Counted from the first letter of the stretch, positions 35,152 to 44,819 are shown. The stretch: DNA of 64,000 bases from Micromonospora echinospora (GCF_900091495.1 NZ_LT607413.1:744001-808000), one strand, 5' to 3'. Made by a program: numbers and translations. Notes: generated by a model not told the origin, from the letters alone.

Positions 35152-36042
35152 TCACGCCGTCCGGCCCCGACCGGCCTCGACCGGGGCACGTCGCCGGTTG
35201 ACCAGGTAGCCGAAGACGGCGGCGGTGAAGAACATGACGATGCCGTAGACGGCGGCCGGGATCGCGATCTCGGTGCTGTCCAGCAGGGCCGGGCTGATCG
35301 CGATGGTGATGGCCAACGTGCTGTTGTGAATGCCGATCTCCATGCCGGCGGCGATCGACTCGCGCCGGCCGACGCCGGCCAGCCTCGGCACGCCGTACCC
35401 GATCAGCAGGCTGATCACGTTGAAGGCCAGCACCACCGCGCCGACCGCGAGGAAGTAGTCGGCGAGGTTGGCCCGCTCCTTGAGCACCGCCCCGAGGATC
35501 ACCGCGACCAGCACGACCACCGAGAGGATCTTCACCGGCCGGCCGAGCCGGTCGGCGAACCCGGGGAACCGCGACCGTAGGGCCATCCCGACGGCGACCG
35601 GCACCAGCACGATCGCGAAGACCTGGAGCACCTTGTCGAACTGGAGCCCGATCGGTGCCGCGTCACCGAGGAAGTGGTCCGCCGACAGGTTCACCACCAC
35701 GGGCAGGGTGACCACGGCCAGCACCGAATTGACCGCGGTGAGCGTGACGTTGACGGCGACGTGGCCGCCGAAGAGGTGGCTGTAGAGGTTGGCGGTGGTC
35801 CCGCCGGGCGAGGCGGCGAGCAGCATCATGCCGACGGCCAGCTCGGGCCGGAGCCCGAAGAGCAGGACCAGACCGAAGCAGAGCGCCGGCAGCAGCAGCA
35901 CCTGGCAGCCGAGGGCGATGAGCACCAGCCTCGGATACGCCGCCACCCGCCGGAAGTCGCCGGTGGTGAGGCCCAACCCGAGGCCGAGCATGACGATGCC
36001 GAGCGCGACCGGCAACCCGACCGTCGTCAACCAGGAGTCCAT
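35152..36042 (-). CDS. Bile acid:sodium symporter (BASS) family transporter
   Basis: About 296 aa from ATG at 36042 (36078 also possible). Nine to ten hydrophobic segments are visible, beginning WLTTVGLPVALGIVMLGLGLGL. The BASS blocks AVGMMLLAASPGGTTANLYSHLFGG and ESIAAGMEIGIHNSTLAI are present, with the expected Asn/Gly breaks. It imports organic anions with sodium. The true substrate in bacteria is generally not bile acid. The C-terminal tail is short and basic. Confidence 0.9.
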   Translation of the reverse strand: MDSWLTTVGLPVALGIVMLGLGLGLTTGDFRRVAAYPRLVLIALGCQVLLLPALCFGLVLLFGLRPELAVGMMLLAASPGGTTANLYSHLFGGHVAVNVTLTAVNSVLAVVTLPVVVNLSADHFLGDAAPIGLQFDKVLQVFAIVLVPVAVGMALRSRFPGFADRLGRPVKILSVVVLVAVILGAVLKERANLADYFLAVGAVVLAFNVISLLIGYGVPRLAGVGRRESIAAGMEIGIHNSTLAITIAISPALLDSTEIAIPAAVYGIVMFFTAAVFGYLVNRRRAPVEAGRGRTA

Positions 36043-36180
36043 TCGCGGATTGTGCTGGTCGGCGCGGCCGGGCGACATCGGCCGTATCGGTTATTCTCGA
36101 TCTAACTGCCACCGGCGCGCAGCACCCGGGCGGCGACCCGGGGTCCGCGACCTCCGAGCCGGGTCGGCTTTCGGTGTCGG

Positions 36181-37425
36181 TCAGCCGTCGAGCTGGTGGC
36201 GGCGACGGATGAGATAGGCCCGCTCCGCCGGGTTGCCGGCAAGCCGGATCGCCCGGTCGTACGCCGCCCGCGACTCCTCGCCGCGCCCCAGCCGCCGCAG
36301 CAGGTCGGCGCGCGCGGCGTGGAAGGCGTGGTAGCCGTCGAGGACCTCGGCGAGCCGGTCGATCTCGGCGAGCCCGGCCCCGGGGCCGTCGACCTCGGCG
36401 ACCGCGACCGCCCGGTTGAGCCGCACGACCGGCGAGGGGTCGAACAGCGCCAGGCGGCCGTAGAGGGCGACGATCGCGGACCAGTCGGTTTCCCGGACGG
36501 AGGGGGCAGCCGTGTGGACCGCGTTGATGGCGGCCTGCAACTGGTAGCGCCCGGGTGGGTCGCCGCCGGCCGCCACCGCCGCGAGCCGCTCGCGGACCAG
36601 GGCGTTGCCCTCGGCGACGAGGGTACGGTCCCATTTGCTGCGGTCCTGCTCGCCGAGGGTCACCAGTTCCCCGGTGCGGGACACGCGGGCCGGCCGCCGG
36701 GCGTCGGTGAGGAGCATCAGTGCGAGCAGACCGGCCACCTCACCGTCGTCCGGGAGGAGGGTTCGCAGCAGGCGGCCGAGGCGGATCGCCTCGTCGGTGA
36801 GCTCGACGCGCACCGGGTCGTCGCCCTCGCTGGCCAGATAGCCCTCGTTGAAGACGAGGTAGACGACCGCGAGCACGCCGGCGAGCCGCTCGCGGATGTC
36901 GTCGGCCGAGGGCACCCGGTAGGGGATGTGCGCCGCCTTGATCTTCGCCTTGGCGCGGGTGATCCGTCGGGCCATCGTGGTCTCCTGCACCAGAAAGGCG
37001 CGGGCGATCTCGGCGACGGTGAGGCCGCCGAGCAGACGCAGGGTGAGCGCCACCCGGGCCTCCATCGCGAGCGCCGGGTGGCAGCAGGTGAAGACCAGTC
37101 GGAGCCGGTCGTCCTCGACCGGGCCGGTCGGTTCGGGCGGGGTGTCGTCGTAGATCATCTGGGCCGCCTGGTGCCTGGCGTCGCGCTGCGACTCGCGACG
37201 GAGCCGGTCGATGGCCTTACGGGTCGCGGTGGTGGCGAGCCAACCGCCGGGATGGGGCGGTACGCCGTCGCACGGCCACCGCTCCGCAGCCGCCACGAAT
37301 GCCTCGGCCGTCGCCTCCTCGGCGACGTCAAGGTCGCCGAAACGGCGCGCGAGGCCGGCGACCACCCGTGCCCACTCCTCGTGGTAGACACGGGTGATCG
37401 CCTGCTCGACGGTGGGACCGGTCAC
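36181..37425 (-). CDS. RNA polymerase sigma factor, ECF type with C-terminal DUF6596-like domain
   Basis: 414 aa from GTG at 37425. The sigma region 2 part (AITRVYHEEWARVVAGLARRFGDLDVAEEATAEAFVAAAERW) and region 4 (LTLRLLGGLTVAEIARAFLVQETTMARRITRAKAKI) are followed by a long C-terminal domain (VLAVVYLVFNEGYLAS, then AINAVHTAAPSVRETDWSAIVALY). This layout is that of ECF sigma factors that pair with YCII-type proteins. The start overlaps the YCII gene's stop (GTGA), so the three are an operon. Confidence 0.92.
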   Translation of the reverse strand: MTGPTVEQAITRVYHEEWARVVAGLARRFGDLDVAEEATAEAFVAAAERWPCDGVPPHPGGWLATTATRKAIDRLRRESQRDARHQAAQMIYDDTPPEPTGPVEDDRLRLVFTCCHPALAMEARVALTLRLLGGLTVAEIARAFLVQETTMARRITRAKAKIKAAHIPYRVPSADDIRERLAGVLAVVYLVFNEGYLASEGDDPVRVELTDEAIRLGRLLRTLLPDDGEVAGLLALMLLTDARRPARVSRTGELVTLGEQDRSKWDRTLVAEGNALVRERLAAVAAGGDPPGRYQLQAAINAVHTAAPSVRETDWSAIVALYGRLALFDPSPVVRLNRAVAVAEVDGPGAGLAEIDRLAEVLDGYHAFHAARADLLRRLGRGEESRAAYDRAIRLAGNPAERAYLIRRRHQLDG

Positions 37426-37808
37426 GGCTCCAGCAGCGCCCGGACGGATTCCCCGGTCCGGAAGGGCCGCACCTCGACCCTGCCGCGGCACGCTTTCGAC
37501 CCCTCGGCGGCAAGCGCCAGTGCCACGTCGAGGTCGGCCGCCTCGATCACCCAGAAGCCGCCGAGGTGCTCCTTCGTCTCCAGGTAGGGCCCGTCGGTGA
37601 AGGTCGGTCTCTCGCCCTGCCCGTCGACGGTGGTGGCGGTCGTCGCGGGCTCCAGGCCATCGGCGAAGACGAGGTGGCCGTCCCTGCGGAGCCGCTCGTT
37701 GAAGGCGCCGGTGTCGGCGAACGCCTGCAGCATGGCCTCCCGGGAGGGGTAGGGGCCGAACTCGGTGGGCTCGGCCGGTCCGTAGACGGACAACAGGTAC
37801 CTGGGCAT
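37422..37808 (-). CDS. YCII-related domain protein, second copy
   Basis: 128 aa from ATG at 37808 behind GGGGAGAGG. An in-frame GTG at 37817 overlaps the preceding stop and would give 131 aa. YCII pattern: RYLLSVYGPAEPTEFG, HLVFADGLEPATTATTV, FTDGPYLETKEHLGGFWVIEA. Such proteins accompany ECF sigma factors and may act as sensing partners. The sigma gene follows with an overlapping start. Confidence 0.88.
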   Translation of the reverse strand: MPRYLLSVYGPAEPTEFGPYPSREAMLQAFADTGAFNERLRRDGHLVFADGLEPATTATTVDGQGERPTFTDGPYLETKEHLGGFWVIEAADLDVALALAAEGSKACRGRVEVRPFRTGESVRALLEP

Positions 37809-37813
37809 CACGC

Positions 37814-38194
37814 TCACCTCTCCCCGGAGCCGTCACGCCGGGCCTCACCGGGACCCCGGAACCGGTGCACCTCCTGCGGCCAGTCGAGCGCCGTCGCGAG
37901 CCTGCCGGCCCAGTATCGCGCCGTCTCGTCGTCGGGCACGTCCACCACGGCGAAACCGCCGAGGTGCTCCTTGGTCTCGACGTACGGGCCGTCGGTGAAG
38001 ACAGGCCGGCCGTCGACCAACTCGACACTGCACACGGCGGTGGACCGGTCGAGCCCGCCGTTGCTGAAGATCAGGACATCGGCGGCCCGCATCTCCTCGA
38101 TCACGGCCCGGCCGGCCACACCCTTCGCGCGGATCTCCTCCGCCGTGTGGGGCCGCACCCACTCGTCGTTGAAGGCGATCAGGTACTCCGTCAT
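37814..38194 (-). CDS. YCII-related domain protein, first copy
   Basis: 126 aa from ATG at 38194 behind a GGAGACGACC-like site. YCII blocks: EYLIAFNDEWVRPHTAEE, VLIFSNGGLDRSTAV, VFTDGPYVETKEHLGGFAVVDV. It shares the TDGPY(V/L)ETKEHLGGF block with its neighbour, so they are probably a tandem duplicate. It is first in the YCII-YCII-sigma operon. Confidence 0.88.
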   Translation of the reverse strand: MTEYLIAFNDEWVRPHTAEEIRAKGVAGRAVIEEMRAADVLIFSNGGLDRSTAVCSVELVDGRPVFTDGPYVETKEHLGGFAVVDVPDDETARYWAGRLATALDWPQEVHRFRGPGEARRDGSGER

Positions 38195-38415
38195 GGTCGT
38201 CTCCTCTTGGTCTTCCCGGGACGAGGGCCGTTCCCGACTCCCCGTGTCCGGCGACCCGAACGGCCGCCGCACTCGTTCCACGAACGGCCGCACCCTGATA
38301 CGACACCATCCCGGAAACTCGATCCACTTCCGCACCCAGCGGTGTCACCCACGAGGTGGCCGCTGGACGGGTTTAATCGGACGGGAGCGCCCCGGTTGGT
38401 CACTATGGTTGGTCG

Positions 38416-39528
38416 ATGGACGTTGTCAGCACTGCCGACGTCTCGCCGGGCGACCGGTTCGCCTTCTGGCGCGAGGTCAGCGCGAAGCTCTGGGTACCGT
38501 ACGACCTGGCCCGGGAACGGCAGGCGGAAGCCGGATTCGAGGCGCGGGTCGGCATCAGCGAGTTCGGCCCGGTGCAGGCGACCCTGATGACGACGATGGC
38601 GCACTCGGTGCGCCGCACGCCCCGGCTGATCCGGCAGGCCGACCCGGAAGTGTTCAAAGTGAGCTGCATGGTCAATGGCAGCGGCACGCTGACACAGGAC
38701 GGCCGACGCGCGGAGTTCGGTGCCGGGGATCTCGTGCTCTACGACACGTCGCGTCCGTACGTGGCCAAGCTCCGGCCGGACGATTCGACGAGCCGGATGC
38801 TGCTCCTGCGTTTCCCCCGGGCCCTACTACCGTTTCCGGCCCGGGAACTGCGTGAACTGAGCGCCGTCCGCATTCCCGGAACCCATGGCATCGGCGCGTT
38901 GTCGTCGCGTTTCCTGCTGCAACTCGCCGACCAGATGGACAGCCTGACCCCGGCGGATACCGCGCGTCTGGCCACCCTGACGCTCGACGTGCTGATCACG
39001 GCATTGGCCGACGCGCTGGACGCCCAGAAGGTCGTCCCTGCGGACACGCGCCGGCAGGCGCTGACCGCCCGTATCCACGCTTTCATCCGCGACCATCTCG
39101 GTGACCCGGACCTGACCCCGAGCGTGATCGCCGCAGCGCACCACATCTCCGTGCGGTACCTGCACAAGCTGTTCCAGCAGGAGGAGCACACCGTCGCCGG
39201 CTGGATCCGCGAACAGCGCCTCGATCGGTGCCGACGCGACCTCGCCGAACCCCGGCTCGCCGGCCGCACCATCAACGCGATCGCCGCCCGGTGGGGATTC
39301 ACCAGCCCCGCGCATTTCAGCCAGGCGTTCCGCGCCCGTTACGGCCAGTCGCCGACCGAGTTCCGCCAGCAGCTCCCGACCGTGCATCTGAGCGGGCGGC
39401 CCGGAAGCTCCGGTCGGGTGACGGACTTCGGCGGCGGCGAAGGCGAGCCGGGCGAGCACGGCAGCGGCGGCGGCCCCAGCCGCAGCGCTAACCTGCCGTC
39501 ATGGCGAACGCCGAACTGGATGAGTTGA
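38416..39528 (+). CDS. AraC family transcriptional regulator
   Basis: 370 aa. The N-terminal cupin-like AraC ligand domain (residues 1-190) contains DRFAFWREVSAKLW and FKVSCMVNGSGTLTQDGR. The C-terminal double helix-turn-helix has IAAAHHISVRYLHKLFQQEEHTVAGWIREQRLDRCRRDL and AARWGFTSPAHFSQAFRARYGQSP. The tail past residue 330 is Gly/Ser-rich and runs into the next gene's first 28 bases. An earlier functional end is possible but no stop precedes it. It is divergent from the YCII operon. Confidence 0.9.
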   Translation: MDVVSTADVSPGDRFAFWREVSAKLWVPYDLARERQAEAGFEARVGISEFGPVQATLMTTMAHSVRRTPRLIRQADPEVFKVSCMVNGSGTLTQDGRRAEFGAGDLVLYDTSRPYVAKLRPDDSTSRMLLLRFPRALLPFPARELRELSAVRIPGTHGIGALSSRFLLQLADQMDSLTPADTARLATLTLDVLITALADALDAQKVVPADTRRQALTARIHAFIRDHLGDPDLTPSVIAAAHHISVRYLHKLFQQEEHTVAGWIREQRLDRCRRDLAEPRLAGRTINAIAARWGFTSPAHFSQAFRARYGQSPTEFRQQLPTVHLSGRPGSSGRVTDFGGGEGEPGEHGSGGGPSRSANLPSWRTPNWMS

Positions 39529-40121
39529 TCGTCGGGGACGCCGACGCCCTGCGCGCGTGGTTGTCGGCCAACCACGCCACGTCACCCGGCGTCTGGCTCG
39601 CCCTGACCAGAAAGGGCGGCACCGTCACGACGCTGACCTGGCAGCAGGCGGTCGACGAGGCGCTGTGCTTCGGCTGGATCGACGGGCAGGCCCGCAAACG
39701 GGACGAGGAAAGCTCCTGGATCCGGTTCACCCCCCGCAGGCCCCGCAGCTCCTGGTCACAACGGAATGTCACCCACGTGGCCCGGCTGGAAGCCCAGGGG
39801 CGGATGGAGCCCTCCGGCCGCGCCGCGGTGGAAGCCGCCAAGGCGGACGGACGATGGGCGGCCGCCTACGCCCCACCGTCGGAGACCGAGGTGCCGGCCG
39901 ACCTCCTCACCGCCATCGCCGCCGACCCCGCTGCCCAGGCCATGTTCGACGTCCTCACCAAGACCAACCGGTTCGCTCTCATCCACCGCCTCAACGCCGT
40001 CAAGCGAGCCCAGACCCGCGAACGAAAGATCGTCGAGTTCGTCGCCATGCTCGCCCGCCACGAGACGATCTACCCGCAGAAGGCCAAGCCTCAGAGTCCG
40101 GCGTCATCGACGTCTGAATGA
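39501..40121 (+). CDS. YdeI/OmpD-associated family protein
   Basis: 206 aa. The family blocks ADALRAWLSANHATSPGVWLAL, VDEALCFGWIDGQARKRDEES, FTPRRPRSSWSQRNVTHVARLEAQGRM and AYAPPSETEVPADLL are all present. Function is not well known; the family is linked to stress or antimicrobial peptide tolerance in a few bacteria. It starts inside the 3' end of the AraC gene and is probably co-transcribed. Confidence 0.85.
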   Translation: MANAELDELIVGDADALRAWLSANHATSPGVWLALTRKGGTVTTLTWQQAVDEALCFGWIDGQARKRDEESSWIRFTPRRPRSSWSQRNVTHVARLEAQGRMEPSGRAAVEAAKADGRWAAAYAPPSETEVPADLLTAIAADPAAQAMFDVLTKTNRFALIHRLNAVKRAQTRERKIVEFVAMLARHETIYPQKAKPQSPASSTSE

Positions 40122-40191
40122 TCAGGCAGGCCCACTTCCCACGATCGCCCGCGAGGGCTGACGGCTTCAGCTGAGACAGCGGTGGCGAAGG

Positions 40192-40989
40192 GTGGAACTG
40201 GTGGAGGAACCAGCGGCGTTCGGCGTGCAGTTGATGCGGCTGGCCGAGGTGCGTGGCATCGGCGTCAGCGCGTTGGCCCGCCGGGCATCCGTCGCCCACA
40301 CCGAGATCACGTCGGTACTCAGGGGAAACGAGCCTGAGCCGTCACTGCTGCGTCGGCTCGCGCCCGCCCTGGACCTGCACCCCAGCGACCTGTTCGTTGT
40401 CGCCGGCCGGGAGGTACCCGACGACCTCGCCCCACTGGACCCGGCCGCCGCCAGCGCCGTCGGTTGGCTGGCCTGGGAGCTGACGTACCTGCCAAACGCC
40501 GCACCGGAGTTGCACCAACTCGTCCGGGCGATGCCGCAGCAGCCCCGCCCACCGGGGCCGCCGCCGTACCCTCGGTACCCGAGCGGCGCCGGCAGCCTGG
40601 TGCTGCGCCTGCTGCACAACCGCAACCTGAACTGGCTGGGTTCCGCCAAGTACCTGTTCGGCATAGGTCGCCGCGACATGCTGTCGGCGTCGACGATCGG
40701 CATGATCGGACACGGTAGGAAGGCTCTGACACCAGACCTGCTGGCCGGGTTCGCCGCCTTCCTCGACATCTCGCCACGCGACCTCAGCGCGCTGACCGGC
40801 ATCGAGCTGACGAGTGCCGGTCGGCCGGTCCACCCAGACGCGGCCGAGGTCGCCGCGCTGATCTGGAACGCCCGTCGCCTGACCGCCGACCAACTGCGGC
40901 AACTTGAAGACCGGGCACACGCCATGCGGCACGAACGCGCCGACGTACTCGAACCGCACCTACGATGCAGCTGTCCCGGACACACCTGA
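40192..40989 (+). CDS. XRE family helix-turn-helix regulator
   Basis: 265 aa from GTG at 40192 with GCGAAGGG ahead. The helix-turn-helix lies at residues 12-55 (MRLAEVRGIGVSALARRASVAHTEITSVLRG). A second HTH-like block near 170-200 (SASTIGMIGHGRKALTPDLLAGFAAFLDIS) suggests a two-HTH protein. It ends CSCPGHT. It appears to be a stand-alone regulator at the boundary of the island. Confidence 0.78.
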   Translation: MELVEEPAAFGVQLMRLAEVRGIGVSALARRASVAHTEITSVLRGNEPEPSLLRRLAPALDLHPSDLFVVAGREVPDDLAPLDPAAASAVGWLAWELTYLPNAAPELHQLVRAMPQQPRPPGPPPYPRYPSGAGSLVLRLLHNRNLNWLGSAKYLFGIGRRDMLSASTIGMIGHGRKALTPDLLAGFAAFLDISPRDLSALTGIELTSAGRPVHPDAAEVAALIWNARRLTADQLRQLEDRAHAMRHERADVLEPHLRCSCPGHT

Positions 40990-41521
40990 GACCAGGCCAC
41001 CAAGCGCCCGCGACACCGCGCTGACAAGCCGGAGCGCGTACGGCGCGAGGGACAACGCGTCGTGCGTTGCGGAGCGTCACGGGTCTCCAGGACGCTTTCG
41101 TGTCGCGGAGTACCGCCGGTCAGCGGTACGGTCCGGCAGTGCTTGCCGGCGCCCCGCGAGTCGTCCCGCCTCGAAGCCCTCGTCCGTAAGCAACTTGGGC
41201 TCCTAGGGACCGAGCGCGGTGGTGGTGGTGGTGGTGGTGAGCCCCAGCCTACGAGCGCGCTCGCGGCAGGCCCGAACGTAGTCCGTCAACGCCGTCACCT
41301 CACCGCGCCGGTTGCCCCCAGGAATCGCGGCCACCACATCTACCTGTTTGAGGCGATGAGCACCACCACGATGGACAACCGCCAACGTCCGCCGTCACGC
41401 CACCCGTCCAGCGCAGCCGCAGCAGTCCAACCGCTCCCGAGCACCCACCGAGCACCGGGCCACCGACGGGAAACGAAAAAGGCTCCGACCCGGGTGAAAC
41501 ACCAGGTCAGAGCCTTGCTGC
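40990..41521. other. Gene-free segment at the island edge
   Basis: 532 bases without a convincing gene. It has a (GGT)7 run at 41218-41238 and then leads into the tRNA-Lys-like 3' end. The open frames here have no coding pattern. Confidence 0.5.
41218..41238 (+). repeat. (GGT)7 microsatellite
   Basis: Seven perfect GGT units in a non-coding stretch. It is slippage-prone, with no evident function. Confidence 0.85.
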
Positions 41522-41572
41522 TGGTGCGCCGCCAGGGACTCGAACCCCGAACCCGCGGATTGAGAGTAGACG
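41522..41572 (-). other. tRNA-Lys-like 3' fragment (possible attachment site)
   Basis: On the minus strand this reads as the 3' part of an anticodon arm, then GGTTCGGGGTTCGAGTCCC, GGCGGCG and ACCA. It matches the 3' half of a high-GC tRNA-Lys. No 5' half or D-arm is found upstream, so it is not a complete tRNA. Such fragments mark att sites of integrated elements. It lies 159 bases from the HEPN-NACHT gene's end. Confidence 0.6.
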
Positions 41573-41730
41573 GACAACGTGCGATGACGTCCACTCCGGC
41601 CGACTGAGTCCACCTGTTCGCGGTCACGCCTCGACTTCGGCCGGTTGGCGTCCCGCCCAGTCCGTCGAAAGCTGGTCCGTCCATCGCGCCGGAGCACCCG
41701 GTCATGAGCCAATTCGTCGACGATGCCTGC

Positions 41731-44700
41731 TCAGGGCTTGGCGCGGACCTGACTCCAGAAAGCGGTGACGTTGTCATTGTCCGGGCCTTCTGCCCGGATC
41801 GTCGTGGGAGGCACCTTGAACCGGACCTTGGCCTTCGCTGGTCCGGCCGACGTGATCGGTACGAGATCCGCCAAGCCCGCGTTGACCAGCAACCGGACGA
41901 AATCCCTCCATACGTCGAGGCCATGGCGATGTTGCCAGCCGGACTGCTCCTCGGCGCTGCGGTAGTCCGATTCGTAGACCACGATCGAGTCCGCCCGGCT
42001 GATGACACGGGACAGGAAGACGTCGACGTGGTTGGCGAACTGGCTGTCCGGACGGCTCTCAGCCACCCGTTGCAGCGGTACACCGAGCCGGGTCAACTCG
42101 CGCGAGATATCCGCCGTCCCCTCGCAAAAAGACTGCGGGGTGATCAGAAGCGTTATCCGTTCCGGATCCAGTCCGGTCACATGTCCCAGCCGCATCAAGG
42201 TCCTCACCCGAAGGGTCTCGATGTCGCAGTCGTCGAAGTTGATATACGGTGTCAACGGCAGAATCAGTTCGTTGATGGCGCAATGGGCGAAGGTCAGTTG
42301 CCCGCATGTCACGTCCGAAAGATCCAGCACGTCGAACTCGACGTCGTGGATCCGCACCGAACCGAGGCGACGAAGCACCCGGGCCACCTCAGCCCAGAGA
42401 GAACCGAGGTTCTTGCGGAAAGTCTGCTGCCGCTCCGGCGACACGTGCCGGATCTGACCCATCTCGGTGATCATAAGGTCAGGGATGGTTTCGGCGCTGT
42501 ACCGGACCACATGCGTGACAGTCGCGGCTCGCCATTCCACGCTGGCCAGAACGTCATGGAACTCGACATGTTTATCGTTGCGAATCATCTCCAAAATTGC
42601 GTTCGCGAGGAACTGGTCGTAGAAGAGCTCGTGTTGGAAGGTGAAGCGCTTCTCGGTGGATCTGCTGTTCCCGGCGAACGCGACACCGCAAAGAACCGAT
42701 AGACGGTTCGTCAGGCCGCGGCGCACCTCGAGATCCTCGCTATTGATCGCCAGCGAGGCGGCAAACCGAAGTTCCTCGACGGACACCTCGCGCTCCCGCT
42801 GGTCGGCCATCAGCTGGGCCAGATACTCGAACATGCGCTCCAACTCCATATTGGTCAGGAGTGGTCTGCTGCCTGGGGTAGTGAGTTTCGCGATCTCCCG
42901 GTTGATGTACTGATCGATGAGACGCTGCGGCAGGGGCCGGCCGGTAGCGGCCTCGACGTCTCGGTTGGTCGCACGCCTGCGTACATCCTCGAGGAAGACT
43001 CTGGCGAAGAAGGGCAGACCTAGCAGATCGCGGTCCTGTTCGCTCAGGACCGCGGTCTCCCGTTCCGGCACGCCATTAATCTGCAGAAAGCGCGCTGCCA
43101 GGGACTTGTCCCAGCGTTGGATCTCGGCCACCTGGTGCCGGACAGCGAGGCGCTGTGAACCGTCAGCCCGCTGAATGCTGGACCGGTACTGGTTCAGGTA
43201 GTAAGAGGAGCGCGCAGAAACGATGATCACTCCGCGGCCGCCGAGATCCTCGATCCAGGGCCTCAAGGATCCCAGCGCGTCGTCGTAACCGACGCCGCCG
43301 AGCAACTCGTCGAATCCGTCGACAAAGAGTGCCATGAGGCCATTGCGGCACAACGCCCGAACTGCGGCCTCGGTGAGGTTTCGGGTCGCCGTGACCGCCG
43401 CGTCCACCACCATCGGTAGTGTAGCCAGAACATGCCCGGCCGACGACACGTAGAGGAAGAGCGGGCCCTCCGGGCTCTTGCCCTCCTCGATCTGACTGGC
43501 GCGGTCGAGTGCCGCTTTGAGGAGAACCCGGGTCTTGCCGATGCCGGCCTCACCAGTAACGAAGTAGACTTGAGTGTGGGTTCCTCGTGACTCGACGCTG
43601 GTGTCGATCTGAGTGAGGAGCTGGTCGAAGGACTGCATGTCACTGCTCTCGGCCGCCGGTTGACCGGAGAGATCTCTTATCCGGATTCTCGACTCCACTG
43701 GGTTCGGCGGCATCGCAGCCCAGCCGAGCGCGGTCTGTTCCTCAGTAACCAACTGCTGGTAGAGCTCGACAAGCTGCTGCCGGATCCTGCGAGCCACCAC
43801 GGTCAGGTTCGCCAACTGCCGGAGGAAGTGTGAGTACGGCTGCCACTGTGTACCATCTTTCCACTGCCGCGCCTCGTCCGGGCCCAACCGGAATCTGTCG
43901 ATGCGATCCTCGGTTCCCTCACTGGTTGCGCGTTTCCAGAAAAATGCGACACCACCGGCTATTTCATCGTGGTAGGGATCGAAGTCCCGGTCACGAAAAC
44001 CGGCTAGGTCGGCACGCACGTCCGAAATGAAGGCGGCGAACGCGCGGTCGCCGTTCTTCGCCTCGATGGACTGGCCTATGGCATGCACCAGCTCCTCGTC
44101 GGCCAGATTGAACCGGACCGGCGCGTATTCGCCGGGCCGAATATAGACCGGCTGAAGTCCGGTGAACTGGGCGAGGAGACACCAGCTTCCGATGTTGTCG
44201 GAGAGCACGAACGGCCACAGCGGAAGGGAGCCGTCCGGCCAGGCGAGCGTCACTCCGAACATGCTGTCGCCGGTGCGCGTCCCCTGCCTCATCTCCGCGT
44301 CGGCCAGCATCGCGTGAACGGCCTCGGTGACCTCGGAGATAACTCGCTTGACATGTTTTGCCAGTGCCGAACGATCCGGCTCATGGGGGACGGGGCCCCC
44401 GTGACTCAGGTGGTTCCGCAGCTTCAGGAGGCTTGTCAGCCCGGAGTCGTTGGGCCAGTGGGAGTCGAGCGCGCCGAGGACTCGGTTCACGGCACCAGTG
44501 ACAATGCGCACGGCCGGGGTGCTCGGCAGGTTCGGCGCGAGCGAGAGGAAGCGGCGCAGATAGCTTGTCCAGCTTCCGAAGCCTGGAGCACGGCCCAGGT
44601 TCACCGCCTCTGGGTCGTTCTGCCGCAGGCAACCGGCGACGCATAGGGTCAGGAACCGTAGTTCGAAGTCGACCTGAGCGATGTTCTCGTAGAGGGTAGA

Positions 44701-44760
44701 GGGCTCCGGGGCTTCGCGATACGTCTGCTCGGTCTTCCGATACTGGTCGATCGCCCGCAC
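41731..44760 (-). CDS. HEPN-NACHT NLR-related protein (probable anti-phage defence)
   Basis: 1009 aa from GTG at 44760 with GGAGGGG upstream. The N-terminal helical domain carries RNHLSH (115-120), the R-N-x3-H motif of HEPN ribonucleases. The NACHT NTPase has Walker A GEAGIGKT (403-410) and the NACHT-type Walker B FVDGFDE (479-485). After a helical winged region (HELFYDQFLANAI), a pentapeptide-like strand repeat follows (VRIHDVEFDVLDLSDVTCGQLTFAHC). The C-terminus is a small alpha/beta domain (HVDVFLSRVISRADSIVVYES). It likely senses phage and degrades RNA. Neighbours are insertion sequences. Confidence 0.8.
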   Translation of the reverse strand: MRAIDQYRKTEQTYREAPEPSTLYENIAQVDFELRFLTLCVAGCLRQNDPEAVNLGRAPGFGSWTSYLRRFLSLAPNLPSTPAVRIVTGAVNRVLGALDSHWPNDSGLTSLLKLRNHLSHGGPVPHEPDRSALAKHVKRVISEVTEAVHAMLADAEMRQGTRTGDSMFGVTLAWPDGSLPLWPFVLSDNIGSWCLLAQFTGLQPVYIRPGEYAPVRFNLADEELVHAIGQSIEAKNGDRAFAAFISDVRADLAGFRDRDFDPYHDEIAGGVAFFWKRATSEGTEDRIDRFRLGPDEARQWKDGTQWQPYSHFLRQLANLTVVARRIRQQLVELYQQLVTEEQTALGWAAMPPNPVESRIRIRDLSGQPAAESSDMQSFDQLLTQIDTSVESRGTHTQVYFVTGEAGIGKTRVLLKAALDRASQIEEGKSPEGPLFLYVSSAGHVLATLPMVVDAAVTATRNLTEAAVRALCRNGLMALFVDGFDELLGGVGYDDALGSLRPWIEDLGGRGVIIVSARSSYYLNQYRSSIQRADGSQRLAVRHQVAEIQRWDKSLAARFLQINGVPERETAVLSEQDRDLLGLPFFARVFLEDVRRRATNRDVEAATGRPLPQRLIDQYINREIAKLTTPGSRPLLTNMELERMFEYLAQLMADQREREVSVEELRFAASLAINSEDLEVRRGLTNRLSVLCGVAFAGNSRSTEKRFTFQHELFYDQFLANAILEMIRNDKHVEFHDVLASVEWRAATVTHVVRYSAETIPDLMITEMGQIRHVSPERQQTFRKNLGSLWAEVARVLRRLGSVRIHDVEFDVLDLSDVTCGQLTFAHCAINELILPLTPYINFDDCDIETLRVRTLMRLGHVTGLDPERITLLITPQSFCEGTADISRELTRLGVPLQRVAESRPDSQFANHVDVFLSRVISRADSIVVYESDYRSAEEQSGWQHRHGLDVWRDFVRLLVNAGLADLVPITSAGPAKAKVRFKVPPTTIRAEGPDNDNVTAFWSQVRAKP

Positions 44761-44819
44761 GCGACATCCCCTCCGATAGCCGTAACCTGACAAACGGTGA
44801 GGATACTCAGGAGTTCCTT

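Noticed and set aside
41218..41238. (GGT)7 run as a regulatory or CRISPR-like repeat
   Set aside because: A simple trinucleotide run without spacers. No CRISPR array was seen anywhere in the window.
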